Shown here one piece after another: positions 18,321 to 25,920 of a DNA stretch of 64,000 nt (within the stretch, counting starts at the first letter, position 1; each line of letters begins with the position of its first letter). The stretch is from the NCBI GenBank assembly GCA_965221345.1, contig CBDCSD010000002.1, positions 1,612,001 to 1,676,000 of the forward strand, given 5' to 3'. Below the pieces are notes generated by a model. It was not told where the DNA came from and made no database searches. It was given only the letters and a program-made list of their open reading frames with translations. This stretch comes from Bin5 sp965221345. Lineage in GTDB: Bacteria; Chloroflexota; Anaerolineae; Caldilineales; Caldilineaceae. The position numbers and the translations under genes were made by a program.

Positions 18321-18602
18321 CGAACAGTCTCATCCTTGTCGTAATTTTCTTTTGTCAAATCCGCGGACACAACTATACTACTCGAAGTCCTCTCATGTCC
18401 GGTCGTATTGTGTCCTGCACGGTAAAGGGCACTCTCTGCAAGTATACCTTCTTGTAAAACCGTTGTCGAATCTGAATAGCGAATTTGACATAGGTTTTGG
18501 GCGGACGGAGTCCGTCTTTGCCGGCGCTACTCTTGGATCCTTCAGACACAGGCAACACGCCCAGACACCGACTTGCAAAACGGTTAAACCCACCCCCTGC
18601 CG

Positions 18603-19115
18603 ATGTCTTTCGATTTTGTTCGAGACGCAATCGAAAACGGATCTTACGAACCGGAAGGTGTCTACCTGACAGCGCCATTTGAAGGTCGGCAACGTGTCGT
18701 TCAGGAATGGGGGGCCCGCCCGGAATACTACCGTCGCTTTGTCGTGGGCGCCAAAGCGCTCCTCGGACACAATGGCGTCGACTTTGAAATGCCCCCCAAC
18801 GGCAGCATCCTCGCCGCGGACAGTGGCATCATTACGAAAATCGGCAACGATCGCGAACGATATGGCCGCTTTATCTGCATATCCCACCCATGGGGGGAAT
18901 CTCTCTACACTCGCTTTCAAAAATTCGTTGTCGACGCAGGACAACGGGTGAAGCGAGGTGAACTACTCGGCTATTTCAGTCAAGTGTCCGCTCCAGGACA
19001 ACATTTTCATTTTGGCATCCGCATTGTTCCGTATGTCATCGTTGACGGCTGGGGAGGATATTCGAATCCGTTGCCCCATTTCCCCCCGCTGTCCATTCTG
19101 CTTGATTCCGATTGA
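18603..19115 (+). CDS. M23-family (LytM-like) peptidase domain protein
   Basis: 170 residues without a signal peptide. Zinc ligands of the LytM/M23 fold are visible: 'GHNGVDFEMP' (H-x3-D) and 'HFHFGIRI' (HxH), together with the biotinyl-like core 'ILAADSGIITKIGNDRERYGRFICISH' and 'DAGQRVKRGELLGYFSQVSAPGQHFHFG'. M23 enzymes cut peptidoglycan cross-links, but absence of an export signal leaves the target open. No clear ribosome site precedes the ATG. The insertion sequence at 19132 begins 16 bp after its stop. Confidence 0.72.
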   Translation: MSFDFVRDAIENGSYEPEGVYLTAPFEGRQRVVQEWGARPEYYRRFVVGAKALLGHNGVDFEMPPNGSILAADSGIITKIGNDRERYGRFICISHPWGESLYTRFQKFVVDAGQRVKRGELLGYFSQVSAPGQHFHFGIRIVPYVIVDGWGGYSNPLPHFPPLSILLDSD

Positions 19116-19131
19116 CCTTTTCTATTCTTAT

Positions 19132-20192
19132 TAGGACTTTCGCTAAGCTGGCTGGAAAGCCGGGATAGTCGGGCTGCGAAGTTGGTTTCGCAGATAATCG
19201 CTGAACAGGTCAGTATGAACGCGATAGATGGTTTTGTTGAGCAAGGCAGCGTGGACCTTCAATGAAAGCCAAGCATGGTAACAGCAAGCGAGGTGATTGC
19301 GCTGCGAACGAGCTTTGCGACATTGGCATTTGGCGGAGCCTGTCAGTTGCTTCAATTCGCGGTGAAATTCTTCGACCTGCCAGCGCAACTCGTTCGCGTT
19401 TTGAGCGACTTGCGTGATCACGGTCTCATCCAGGTCATTGGTGATGACCCAGTCAATGTCGCCGTTTAGGGCAACTACCTTGAACAATCTCACTTTGAAA
19501 GGCACTTTCTTGAGCTTGACAATGATGCCATGCCTAAGCCGTTCGTCGTTCCAATCGATGGCATCAAGATGGATATAGCCATCTTCTGCGCTCAGACTGA
19601 CCATGCGGTTGGCTTTGAGTGTGGTGTAAAAGGTCAATCCCAGACGGTGAACCAGCTTCAGGTTCCGCCAGGAGCCATACCAACTATCAAAAAGCACCGT
19701 CTTAGCCTGAATCTGTTTGGCGCCAACGGCTCGCAGCAGCAGCTCTTGAAAATGGTCGTTCTTGGACTTGCCATCCGCTTCTTTGGCGTAGATGCGGAAA
19801 TCAATCGGATAACACTCGCCATCTTCACCACTGGTGTGAACCAGATTCACGACACCGATGCCGCGCACCAGACCACCTTCAGCGCCACTGTACTGCAGCT
19901 TTACCATCTCGATTGACCGTGAATAGCGTTTGTCTTGCACACTGTCGTCAATAATCAGGCAAGCGTCTGGACTGTCGTCGATCTGTTCTGCCACCAGTTC
20001 CCATAGATGCCTGGCTGTGAGTCGCTCTCTTTTCAGAAAATCGCTGACTACATCGTGACTCATGCCTTCCAGATGTTCAGCCAGATTGGTACAGGTGTAG
20101 TTGATCGGCGTGCTGACTAGGTATTCGACATACTTCTGTTTTGTAATCATGTCTCAAGCTTACAGGATCCTGTCCTCCTAGCGAAAGTCCTA
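19132..20192 (-). mobile_element. Complete DDE insertion sequence (IS4/IS701-like), 1061 bp
   Basis: Perfect 14-bp terminal inverted repeats: TAGGACTTTCGCTA at 19132-19145 and its complement at 20179-20192. They are flanked by a direct 5-bp duplication CTTAT (19127-19131 and 20193-20197). One transposase gene fills the element. Intact ends, duplication and open frame indicate a recent insertion. Confidence 0.9.
19143..20150 (-). CDS. DDE transposase (IS4/IS701-like)
   Basis: 335 residues. A DDE RNase H-like transposase: 'CLIIDDSVQDKRYS' contains the first catalytic Asp, 'VLFDSWYGSWRNLKLV' the second, and 'LRWQVEEFHRELKQLTG' the third (Glu in the Y/W-x-x-E-x-F-H-R-x-x-K signature). The C-terminal 'CQCRKARSQRNHLACCYHAWL' is typical of this group. 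It overlaps the left inverted repeat at its 3' end. The exact IS family was not resolved by eye. Confidence 0.87.
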   Translation of the reverse strand: MITKQKYVEYLVSTPINYTCTNLAEHLEGMSHDVVSDFLKRERLTARHLWELVAEQIDDSPDACLIIDDSVQDKRYSRSIEMVKLQYSGAEGGLVRGIGVVNLVHTSGEDGECYPIDFRIYAKEADGKSKNDHFQELLLRAVGAKQIQAKTVLFDSWYGSWRNLKLVHRLGLTFYTTLKANRMVSLSAEDGYIHLDAIDWNDERLRHGIIVKLKKVPFKVRLFKVVALNGDIDWVITNDLDETVITQVAQNANELRWQVEEFHRELKQLTGSAKCQCRKARSQRNHLACCYHAWLSLKVHAALLNKTIYRVHTDLFSDYLRNQLRSPTIPAFQPA

Positions 20193-20567
20193 CTTATAAG
20201 AAACATCCCTTTCATGATCTGATTGTTTATTTAGTATGACTTCGTAGGGACTGGGGAAATGGGGATATATGAATCCGGGAAACTATATATGGCGGTATGA
20301 CACAACCTGTTCTATATGTAGTGGCGAGGCGGCCCGACGAGCGCGATTCTTATGGGGATAATTCAGAGGGGAGCGCTGGAAAGATCAGGACAGAAAGATC
20401 CGCCGAACAAATGCTCGACACAAGATGCAGTGATCACTTCCAAGTTATACCTCGCTGGGCATAACCTAGAGAAAATGGGGATAAAAGGGTATCAAGGTTA
20501 TGAACACGCCTTATCCACTTTTTTGAGAGTTATCCCCGACTTTATCCCCAATTATCCCACTTGTCCC
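20193..20567. other. Non-coding stretch with TTATCCCC/GGGGATAA cluster
   Basis: No convincing gene lies between the insertion sequence and the first IS1595-type element. The stretch is rich in TTATCCC motifs: GGGGATAATT at 20354, GGGGATAAA at 20477, then TTATCCAC (20511), TTATCCCC (20530 and 20542), TTATCCC (20552) and TTGTCCCC (20561), the last five spaced roughly 9-19 bp. This looks like an iteron or protein-binding array. Before the transposon arrived it would have lain upstream of rarA. Confidence 0.4.
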
Positions 20568-20666
20568 CATATATGGGGAATCGTATAGATAGTGCAACAA
20601 ACAAATGCAGGCTTAATTTGAGTGGTGGGGTTCGATGTTAATACTATGGTAAAGTAACACTCTAGC

Positions 20667-20696
20667 TTGGAGAGAATTTGGTACATATGGTATGGT
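20667..20696 (+). promoter_or_regulatory. Promoter of the transposon-1 small protein
   Basis: TTGGAG (20667-20672), an 18-bp spacer and an extended -10 ATGG-TATGGT (20691-20696). The same arrangement (TTGCGA, 18 bp, TATGTT) lies at the matching place in transposon 2, and the transcribed leaders are alike (RAAATCSGR...CCGCC), which supports function. Confidence 0.5.
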
Positions 20697-20780
20697 CTTA
20701 AAAATCGGACCGCCCGAACACCCGATTCTGGATCTTCGTTTTCCGAACCAAAGAGAATATTCTCTGGAGAACACCCCACC

Positions 20781-20960
20781 ATGCAACCCAAAAATCCCAC
20801 TTACGAGACCGAATCGAAGGTAGACATGGCAAAACTGCGTGAAGCAACACAAAAAGTTTTTGCCTATGACTCCTCTGTCAAGCGGAAAGATTCGGTCGAA
20901 TCCCCACCTGTAAAGCACAGAAGAAGCGCTCAGAAGAACGTTGAGCGTACTACTGACTGA
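20781..20960 (+). CDS. Small basic protein conserved in both transposons
   Basis: 59 residues from the ATG at 20781; GGAG is 11 nt upstream. The core 'YETESKVDMAKLREATQKVF' is nearly identical to that of the protein at 29087-29281, followed in both by 'AYD' and 'RKDSV-SP-KHR'. The C-terminus is strongly basic. The frame extends upstream to 20667, but only the part from 20781 is conserved. Its place at the outer end of each element, facing inward, suggests a transposition accessory, repressor or target-selection factor; no family was recognised, so this is inference. Confidence 0.65.
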   Translation: MQPKNPTYETESKVDMAKLREATQKVFAYDSSVKRKDSVESPPVKHRRSAQKNVERTTD

Positions 20961-21093
20961 TTCTGTTCCCCTTTATAGAATCGCCAGCCCCGTTCTTGGT
21001 CGTCAGGCCAGGGACCTTTTGCTATTCAACAAAATTCGGGCAATAGCAACATGTAGTAGATTCTCGCCTCACGACGAATAAGGAGTGAACTCT

Positions 21094-22509
21094 GTGAACC
21101 GTACACTATACGCCTCTGACTGCCTCAAAATCTTGCAAGACAGAGACGCGCTCCCTGACGAATCAGTTGACCTCATCTACCTCGACCCTCCGTTCAATTC
21201 CAACAGCAACTACAACCTTCCGTTCAAAGGTAAGTATAAGACCGCTGTGCCCGCCAAGGCATTTGAAGATACTTGGCATTGGGGAGACGACAACACAGAG
21301 CAATTGAAAGAGATGGATGCTGACCCTCGCACTCGTTCACTGGCAAACATTGTACGTTTCGCACAAGACGTAGACAGAAGTTTGGCAGCCTATCTGATGA
21401 ATATGACTGTCCGCCTTGCTGCTATGCGACGAGTATTGAAGCCGACCGGTAGCATCTACCTACATTGCGATCCGACTGCTAGTCACTACCTAAAACTGGT
21501 AATGGACGATCTGTTTGGACGAAGAAACTTCAGAAATGAGATTATCTGGTCCTACAGAACGGGTGGGGTCAGTAAAAGGTGGTTCGGAAGAAAGCATGAT
21601 GTGATTCTGTTCTATGTGAAATCTGAGAAGGCAAAATATACGTTCAATGTTCTGAAAGAACGATCTTTCTCGACAAATTCTCCTCCTGGCTTTAAGGAGA
21701 TTCAAAAGTTTCAAGACGAGTATGGGCGTTGGTACACAATGGCATCTATGAGGGATGTTTGGGACATAAATGCAGTTGGACGTACTTCTGGAGAGCGTCT
21801 GGGCTATCCTACGCAAAAACCACTTGCCTTGTTAAACCGGATCATAGAGGCTAGTTGTCCATCAGATGGCATTATCCTTGATCCATTCTGCGGGTGTGGG
21901 ACAACGCTTCATGCAGCGGAAAGTTTGGGGAAGCAATGGGTAGGGATTGATATTTCAAGTTTCGCAACCGGCCTGGTTCGTGACCGCATTGTAAAAGCTT
22001 TTGTCCAGCTGAAGAAAGCCGACATTTCAATGCTGGGCGAGATTCCAACCGACATTCAAGCTGCCCGAGCCCTTGCTACACGTGACAAATTCGAGTTTGA
22101 GAAGTGGGTATGCGGCCAAATCGGAGCCGAAGGTATGTTTCATGATCCCGGTACGCCTGGGGCGGACGGCGGCGTTGACGGCGTCATGAGATTCTACACT
22201 ATCAATCCTGGTGAAAAATGGGAGACAAAATACGCTATCGTTCAGGTAAAGGGAGGCCATGTCAGTCCTGACGCTGTACGGGCACTGAGGGAGACTGTAG
22301 ATCGATTTGAAGTAGCGGCTGGTATAATGGTCTGCTTCGACCAGTACATGGGTACCGTAGAGAATCAACGTAGCAGAGAGACGTTTTCAGATGCGCTGGG
22401 TACGTATCCGATCATTCAGGGGTATAGTGTCGAGAAGCTACTGCAAGACGCTTCTTTGGATTTACCATTGTACGGATTCAAACGGCAAGGCGCGCTTTTG
22501 ACCGGCTAA
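21094..22509 (+). CDS. DNA methyltransferase fused to PD-(D/E)xK-type nuclease domain
   Basis: 471 residues from the GTG at 21094, with AAGGAG 8 nt upstream; an in-frame GTG at 21085 lies inside that site. Motif IV 'DPPF' is at residues 31-34 and motif I 'DPFCGCGTT' starts at residue 263, the order of beta-class N4-cytosine/N6-adenine methyltransferases. After about residue 330 comes a nuclease-like domain: 'EFEKWVCGQIGA', 'GADGGVDG' with Asp362, and 'AIVQVKGG' with Gln384-x-Lys386, matching D...(E/Q)xK restriction endonucleases of the Mrr-like kind. A single polypeptide could therefore both modify and cut DNA. It is the first cargo gene of transposon 1. Confidence 0.8.
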   Translation: MNRTLYASDCLKILQDRDALPDESVDLIYLDPPFNSNSNYNLPFKGKYKTAVPAKAFEDTWHWGDDNTEQLKEMDADPRTRSLANIVRFAQDVDRSLAAYLMNMTVRLAAMRRVLKPTGSIYLHCDPTASHYLKLVMDDLFGRRNFRNEIIWSYRTGGVSKRWFGRKHDVILFYVKSEKAKYTFNVLKERSFSTNSPPGFKEIQKFQDEYGRWYTMASMRDVWDINAVGRTSGERLGYPTQKPLALLNRIIEASCPSDGIILDPFCGCGTTLHAAESLGKQWVGIDISSFATGLVRDRIVKAFVQLKKADISMLGEIPTDIQAARALATRDKFEFEKWVCGQIGAEGMFHDPGTPGADGGVDGVMRFYTINPGEKWETKYAIVQVKGGHVSPDAVRALRETVDRFEVAAGIMVCFDQYMGTVENQRSRETFSDALGTYPIIQGYSVEKLLQDASLDLPLYGFKRQGALLTG

Positions 22510-22565
22510 CCAGATATTACAGTATACTTAATGACTTAAACAAGGGTGGTATATTGGGGTGCTTT

Positions 22566-23093
22566 CTAGCTGTTCGAGTTGTCTATTTCGTGCTGTAGGA
22601 GGCCGTAGAAGCGCTTAATGAGCATTAGGAATTTCAACACGAAGATAGAGCACAAATAGTAGATTACTCCCGTAAAAATGTGGAGGTAAAGGTTGGTGAG
22701 GTGTGGTTGTGAGATGCCGAAGAAGAGCACTGAGACTATTATTGTCAAGGCGATTAACGTTGCGAATGCGATGTTGCTAGTAATCTCTTTGGCGAATTGT
22801 TTGCGGAGTTTTTGCTTGTCGGAGAGTTGTAGTGGTTTGGCATTCAGCGTGGTGTTTAGGGTCAGTGCGAAAAGATTTAGCAGTAGTGCCGCTGTGATCG
22901 AAAGGGATGTGACTAGAGTGGTTGTGAGAGGGGTGGGCATTATCCCGTATTTGAATACGAGGATGAGGGCTGGGATCAAGGGGAATATAAAGAATGTTAC
23001 GTAGTCTTTGATTAAGGGGCTTTGAGTGTCGGTGCTATTGAGGGTTTTGAAATGGTCTTTGACGATGTCCTTGACGTCAATTTTCGTTGACAT
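22566..23093 (-). CDS. Four-TM membrane protein, partner of the 318-aa protein
   Basis: 175 residues. A short charged N-terminus (MSTKIDVKDIVKDHF) is followed by four hydrophobic helices starting near 'FFIFPLIPALILVF', 'LVTSLSITAALLLNLFALTL', 'IAFATLIALTIIVSVLFFGI' and 'IFTGVIYYLCSIFVLKFLML'. Its ATG lies 17 bp inside the upstream gene, so the two are coupled. A soluble protein plus a small four-TM protein recalls RexA/RexB (same gene order) and Kiwa KwaA/KwaB; by analogy it could be a membrane-depolarising effector. The assignment is architectural, not sequence-based. Confidence 0.65.
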   Translation of the reverse strand: MSTKIDVKDIVKDHFKTLNSTDTQSPLIKDYVTFFIFPLIPALILVFKYGIMPTPLTTTLVTSLSITAALLLNLFALTLNTTLNAKPLQLSDKQKLRKQFAKEITSNIAFATLIALTIIVSVLFFGISQPHLTNLYLHIFTGVIYYLCSIFVLKFLMLIKRFYGLLQHEIDNSNS

Positions 23094-24033
23094 TTTGTGT
23101 GTGGACTCCGAGATCTTCCAGGATTCCTGTGAGGAGCTCTGTGGCTAGGGTGTCAATGCTGTCGAATTCTGGGTGTCCTTCGTTATTTTTACATAATTTT
23201 TCGGTTATGTCTAAGTCTGTTTTGAGGGTATCGAAGCGGTCTATGTTTACGGTTTTTTTGCGGCCACCTATCTCAATTTCAAGTTTAACTTCGTTGTACT
23301 CTTGTCCTATAACCGTTGCCATTCTGTCTTTTTGGGTTTGGTCTTTGAGCAGTGAAAGTCCCCACTCGTAGAGAGCGTGGGGGAACAGGCCGCTTCTTTG
23401 CGGTTTGTATGTGAGCTCTGCTGACCCTGTTAATCGGCTTTGGGCGTTGTGAAAGGTGCTTTGGAACTTACTTTGAATGTCATGGTGCAGTTCCTTCTTG
23501 AGAAAGGTTATCTTTGTCATTCGACCCTCTTTTCGGAGATAGTCGATGTAGTCCAGGGGTATTAGAGTCTTGAAGTTGAGCGTGCCATTGGGTTGGTAGT
23601 TCTTGCTGTAGGTGTTGAAGTCGTGAAAGAGTATACCTTGTGCGCCTTTGCCTGAATTTTTTTGCAGGATTAAGATTCCGTGATCTGAACCGGGTGGTAG
23701 GTACGCTTGGAAGTAGTGCGGTGTCATTGCGGCTTCGTTCGGACTCTGGCTGTATGTCTTGTTTATTGAAGTTACGTCCATTAGTTCTGCGGATTGTCCG
23801 TATTGCCCCATGTTGATGATGCCTTTGGCAGTTGCGTGGTTTGTGTTGATTTGTTCGACATGGAGGACTTTGTTTTTTCCTGCGTCCACCAGGGGTTCGT
23901 GAGTCCTTTCTTTCATGTAGTCGGTGAGTATGTCTAGAAGGCTCTTTGATTGAGAGAAGTCCCCTAAAAAGAGTCTGTTCTCGGCGTTGTCGGTGATTGT
24001 GACCAAAAAATAGGCCAGAGAGATTGTAGTCAA
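23077..24033 (-). CDS. Uncharacterised soluble protein of a two-gene module
   Basis: 318 residues. The TTG start at 24033 is supported by AGGAGG about 8 nt upstream. No known catalytic motif was found. The middle reads 'SDHGILILQKNSGKGAQGIL' then 'LNFKTLIPLDYIDYLRKEGRMTKITFLKKEL', a pattern also seen in RexA/KwaB-like soluble sensors, but similarity is too weak to name a family. It overlaps the gene for a four-TM protein. Lower GC than the housekeeping genes and location in a transposon point to horizontal transfer; a phage-sensing role is inference. Confidence 0.6.
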   Translation of the reverse strand: MTTISLAYFLVTITDNAENRLFLGDFSQSKSLLDILTDYMKERTHEPLVDAGKNKVLHVEQINTNHATAKGIINMGQYGQSAELMDVTSINKTYSQSPNEAAMTPHYFQAYLPPGSDHGILILQKNSGKGAQGILFHDFNTYSKNYQPNGTLNFKTLIPLDYIDYLRKEGRMTKITFLKKELHHDIQSKFQSTFHNAQSRLTGSAELTYKPQRSGLFPHALYEWGLSLLKDQTQKDRMATVIGQEYNEVKLEIEIGGRKKTVNIDRFDTLKTDLDITEKLCKNNEGHPEFDSIDTLATELLTGILEDLGVHTQNVNEN

Positions 24034-24117
24034 GTTTGTGTCCTCCTGCCGAGTTCTTCATCGGACAAAACAGTAGATTCGGTCACTATCTTCTTCTCCA
24101 TTTGAGTTGAATGCTGA

Positions 24118-24414
24118 TCATGATATTCGTTGAGTCAGATCAGCAAGAGTGGGTTTATCATCGTCGGTCAAAACTGACCTTTCACCTGCGACTCCTTCAA
24201 GAACACAGACGGCGTACTCAATCCTCAGGAGGTCCTCTTCGTCTTTCGTTAAGACCCGAACACCGTCGTTAGTCCATGAGAGAAGATGAGAAATCGCTTC
24301 GATTTCCTGAAGCGTCTCTCTATCTTTTGCCAGGGCTTTCACCTTCTCTTCGTTCCAATCTGGAAAAAGTTTTTGTACAACTATCTGATTGCGGGTATAC
24401 TCGAACAGAAACAT
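24118..24414 (-). CDS. Small acidic hypothetical protein
   Basis: 98 residues, strongly charged and probably helical (NEEKVKALAKDRETLQEIEAISHLLSW), with an acidic C-terminus. No family recognised. It lies 84 bp upstream of the two-gene module on the same strand and could be its regulator or antitoxin; this is only a contextual guess. Confidence 0.45.
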   Translation of the reverse strand: MFLFEYTRNQIVVQKLFPDWNEEKVKALAKDRETLQEIEAISHLLSWTNDGVRVLTKDEEDLLRIEYAVCVLEGVAGERSVLTDDDKPTLADLTQRIS

Positions 24415-24466
24415 ATCTGTTTTCCTTTAGCAGAGGCGGATGGATTTTGTTTGCAGAAAAGTAGAG

Positions 24467-24516
24467 CCACCGACAGCGCCCTCTAAACGCAATTTGGTCG
24501 GTGGTTTTGCTTTTCT
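24467..24516 (+). terminator. Hairpin with T-rich tail between cargo and transposase
   Basis: Arms CCACCGAC (24467-24474) and GTCGGTGG (24497-24504) are perfect complements with a 22-base loop, followed on the plus strand by TTTTGCTTTTC. It would stop plus-strand transcription entering the transposase gene from its 3' side. The long loop makes it imperfect as a terminator. Confidence 0.4.
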
Positions 24517-24564
24517 ATTGTTATTGTCCAGCTTACTCCAATTTACGTCATTTTCCAATTCGTA

Positions 24565-25506
24565 TCATCTAGTCAATTCCTTGTAAGTCAACTGTACATC
24601 AAAAGATCTCTGCGCAAGCTTCTTGATGCGAATCATGATGGGAATCTTAACATTTCCTTCAGTCAAGCGATAGGCCACTTCGTTATAGTAGCGCCCACCG
24701 TGTTTCTTTGACCACTGATGGTAGACGCCTTTGTGAGCACGTTTGACGATGGCCCACACGCTCTCAATGCTGTTTGTGGTGACGTGTTCTCTGACGTATT
24801 CCCCGCTCTGATGGTTGATGATTTCGTGATCATACCATTTGTAGAGGTCGAAATATCCAATGTGTTCGTCAGTGTAGATTGCCGCTCCTTTTTCGACTGT
24901 GAAAAGAATCTCGGCCAGGAGAATCTCTTTGCTGTTCGTTGGGATCGGACGGATGACGATGCGGCCGTCGCGTTCTCTGAAGCCCAGGACTAACTGCTTT
25001 CCGATGGTCCAGTTCTTATACAACCTCTTGTCGCTGTGCTTGTTTTTCTCCAGTCCGCCAACCCAGGCTTCGTCGATTTCGATTTCCCCATCCAGCTTGT
25101 CCCAGTCTGGGTCCATAGCCTCTCTCAACCTGTGCATCATAAACCAGGCCGAGGCAGCCGTGATACCCAGCTCTCGTGCGACCTGGGCGGCGCTGATGCC
25201 TTTTCGTGCCGTGTTGAACAGGTACATGACGTAGAGCCACTTGCGTAGCGGAATTCTTGTGTTTTCGAAGATGGACCCTGTACGCACGGAGAACTGACGT
25301 CGGCAGCTGTTGCAGCTGTGTCGGTTGCGACTTTTGATGGGGCTGGTGTAGTCGGATCTGCAGCGCGGGCAGATTACGAGGTCTGGCCAGCGTTCGGCTT
25401 CGAGGAAGTCGATCGCTGACTGTTCATCGGGGAACTTTTCGAAGAATTCAAAGGCGCTGAGGTGGCCTTTGTCGTCATCGTTGACGGGGGCTGAGTTTTC
25501 GGGCAC
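24565..25506 (-). CDS. IS1595-family transposase (transposon 1)
   Basis: 313 residues. The N-terminal zinc-ribbon has 'CPRCRSDY' and 'CNSCRRQF', then an HTH-like 'ISAAQVARELGITAASAWFMMHRLREAM'. The ISXO2/IS1595 catalytic domain has 'IEIDEAWVGG' (Asp1), 'AAIYTDEH' (Asp2) and 'TTNSIESVWAIVKRAHKGVYHQWSKKH' (Asn/Glu-His-Lys end of the DDE/DDN site). It is closely related to the transposase at 25921-26865. The conserved upstream sequence contains an extended -10, TGCTAAAAT, at 25548-25556. Confidence 0.92.
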   Translation of the reverse strand: MPENSAPVNDDDKGHLSAFEFFEKFPDEQSAIDFLEAERWPDLVICPRCRSDYTSPIKSRNRHSCNSCRRQFSVRTGSIFENTRIPLRKWLYVMYLFNTARKGISAAQVARELGITAASAWFMMHRLREAMDPDWDKLDGEIEIDEAWVGGLEKNKHSDKRLYKNWTIGKQLVLGFRERDGRIVIRPIPTNSKEILLAEILFTVEKGAAIYTDEHIGYFDLYKWYDHEIINHQSGEYVREHVTTNSIESVWAIVKRAHKGVYHQWSKKHGGRYYNEVAYRLTEGNVKIPIMIRIKKLAQRSFDVQLTYKELTR

Positions 25507-25547
25507 GTGGTGTAGGTTTTGCTGAATTTACTCTGGTAGTACCTCCT

Positions 25548-25556
25548 ATTTTAGCA
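25548..25556 (-). promoter_or_regulatory. Extended -10 of transposase 1
   Basis: Minus-strand TGCTAAAAT, within a block (CATTTGTGCTAAAATAGG) that recurs before the second transposase. The -35 region is weak. Confidence 0.4.
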
Positions 25557-25593
25557 CAAATGGGCGCATTTCACTACAATAAGGTTAGACGGA

Positions 25594-25728
25594 ATGATCA
25601 CAGTTCCCCCCAACAACCTTCTTGAATTCCTCTGGCGCACCTGGGAAGATATATCGTGGTTTATCTGTGGATTCCCCCTCGTGCTGGCTCTATGGTACCT
25701 GGTTCGCTTCATTAAAGGGCGAGACTGA
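25594..25728 (+). CDS. 44-residue single-TM small protein
   Basis: A complete frame from an ATG with AAGG upstream encodes a short peptide: 'MITVPPNNLLEFLWRTWEDI', a hydrophobic core 'SWFICGFPLVLALWYLV', and a basic end 'RFIKGRD'. One membrane helix with a positive C-terminus resembles small type I toxin-like or membrane-regulator peptides. It lies between the transposase promoter and the right end of transposon 1, reading outward, and is not present in transposon 2. Short length makes the call tentative. Confidence 0.4.
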   Translation: MITVPPNNLLEFLWRTWEDISWFICGFPLVLALWYLVRFIKGRD

Positions 25729-25733
25729 TAAAT

Positions 25734-25811
25734 CCTACTCTAGTTTGTTGCACTATCTATACGATTCCCATATATGGGAATCGTATAGATAGTGCAACAA
25801 ACTGAAGTAGG
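25734..25811. repeat. Head-to-head transposon ends forming a long palindrome
   Basis: The right end of transposon 1 and the left end of transposon 2 abut around ATATAT (25770-25775). Positions 25742-25803 are a perfect 62-bp palindrome, and 25734-25811 match with two mismatched pairs. Outer ends have four C/G next to ATATAT; this junction has three on each side. Confidence 0.9.
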
Positions 25812-25870
25812 TTTATTTGACGCGAAGGTTCTCTCAAGGGCAATCCTTGTTAGGAAATTACGCTCATTTG

Positions 25871-25879
25871 TGCTAAAAT
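25871..25879 (+). promoter_or_regulatory. Extended -10 of transposase 2
   Basis: TGCTAAAAT in the block CATTTGTGCTAAAATAGG shared with transposon 1, about 40 bp before the ATG. TTAGGA, 18 bp upstream of TAAAAT, is a possible weak -35. Confidence 0.4.
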
Positions 25880-25920
25880 AGGGGGTGATACCAGCCTAAT
25901 TTCAAGCCCGAAAACACCAC

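Larger units (their letters stand above)
20576..25769. mobile_element. IS1595-type transposon 1 with cargo genes (5.2 kb)
   Basis: Bounded by inverted repeats beginning GGGAATCGTATAGATAGTGC: at least 27 bp are identical at 20576-20602 and 25743-25769, and similarity continues to about 38 bp. The left flank is CATATATG (20568-20575). Contents from left: small basic protein, methyltransferase-nuclease fusion, four-TM protein and its soluble partner, a small acidic protein, and the IS1595 transposase reading inward from the right end. IS1595 elements are known to duplicate 8-bp targets and some carry cargo. Confidence 0.85.

Noticed and set aside
20352..20588. 78-codon plus-strand open frame
   Set aside because: It runs through the TTATCCCC array and across the transposon end, and shows no protein-like conservation.
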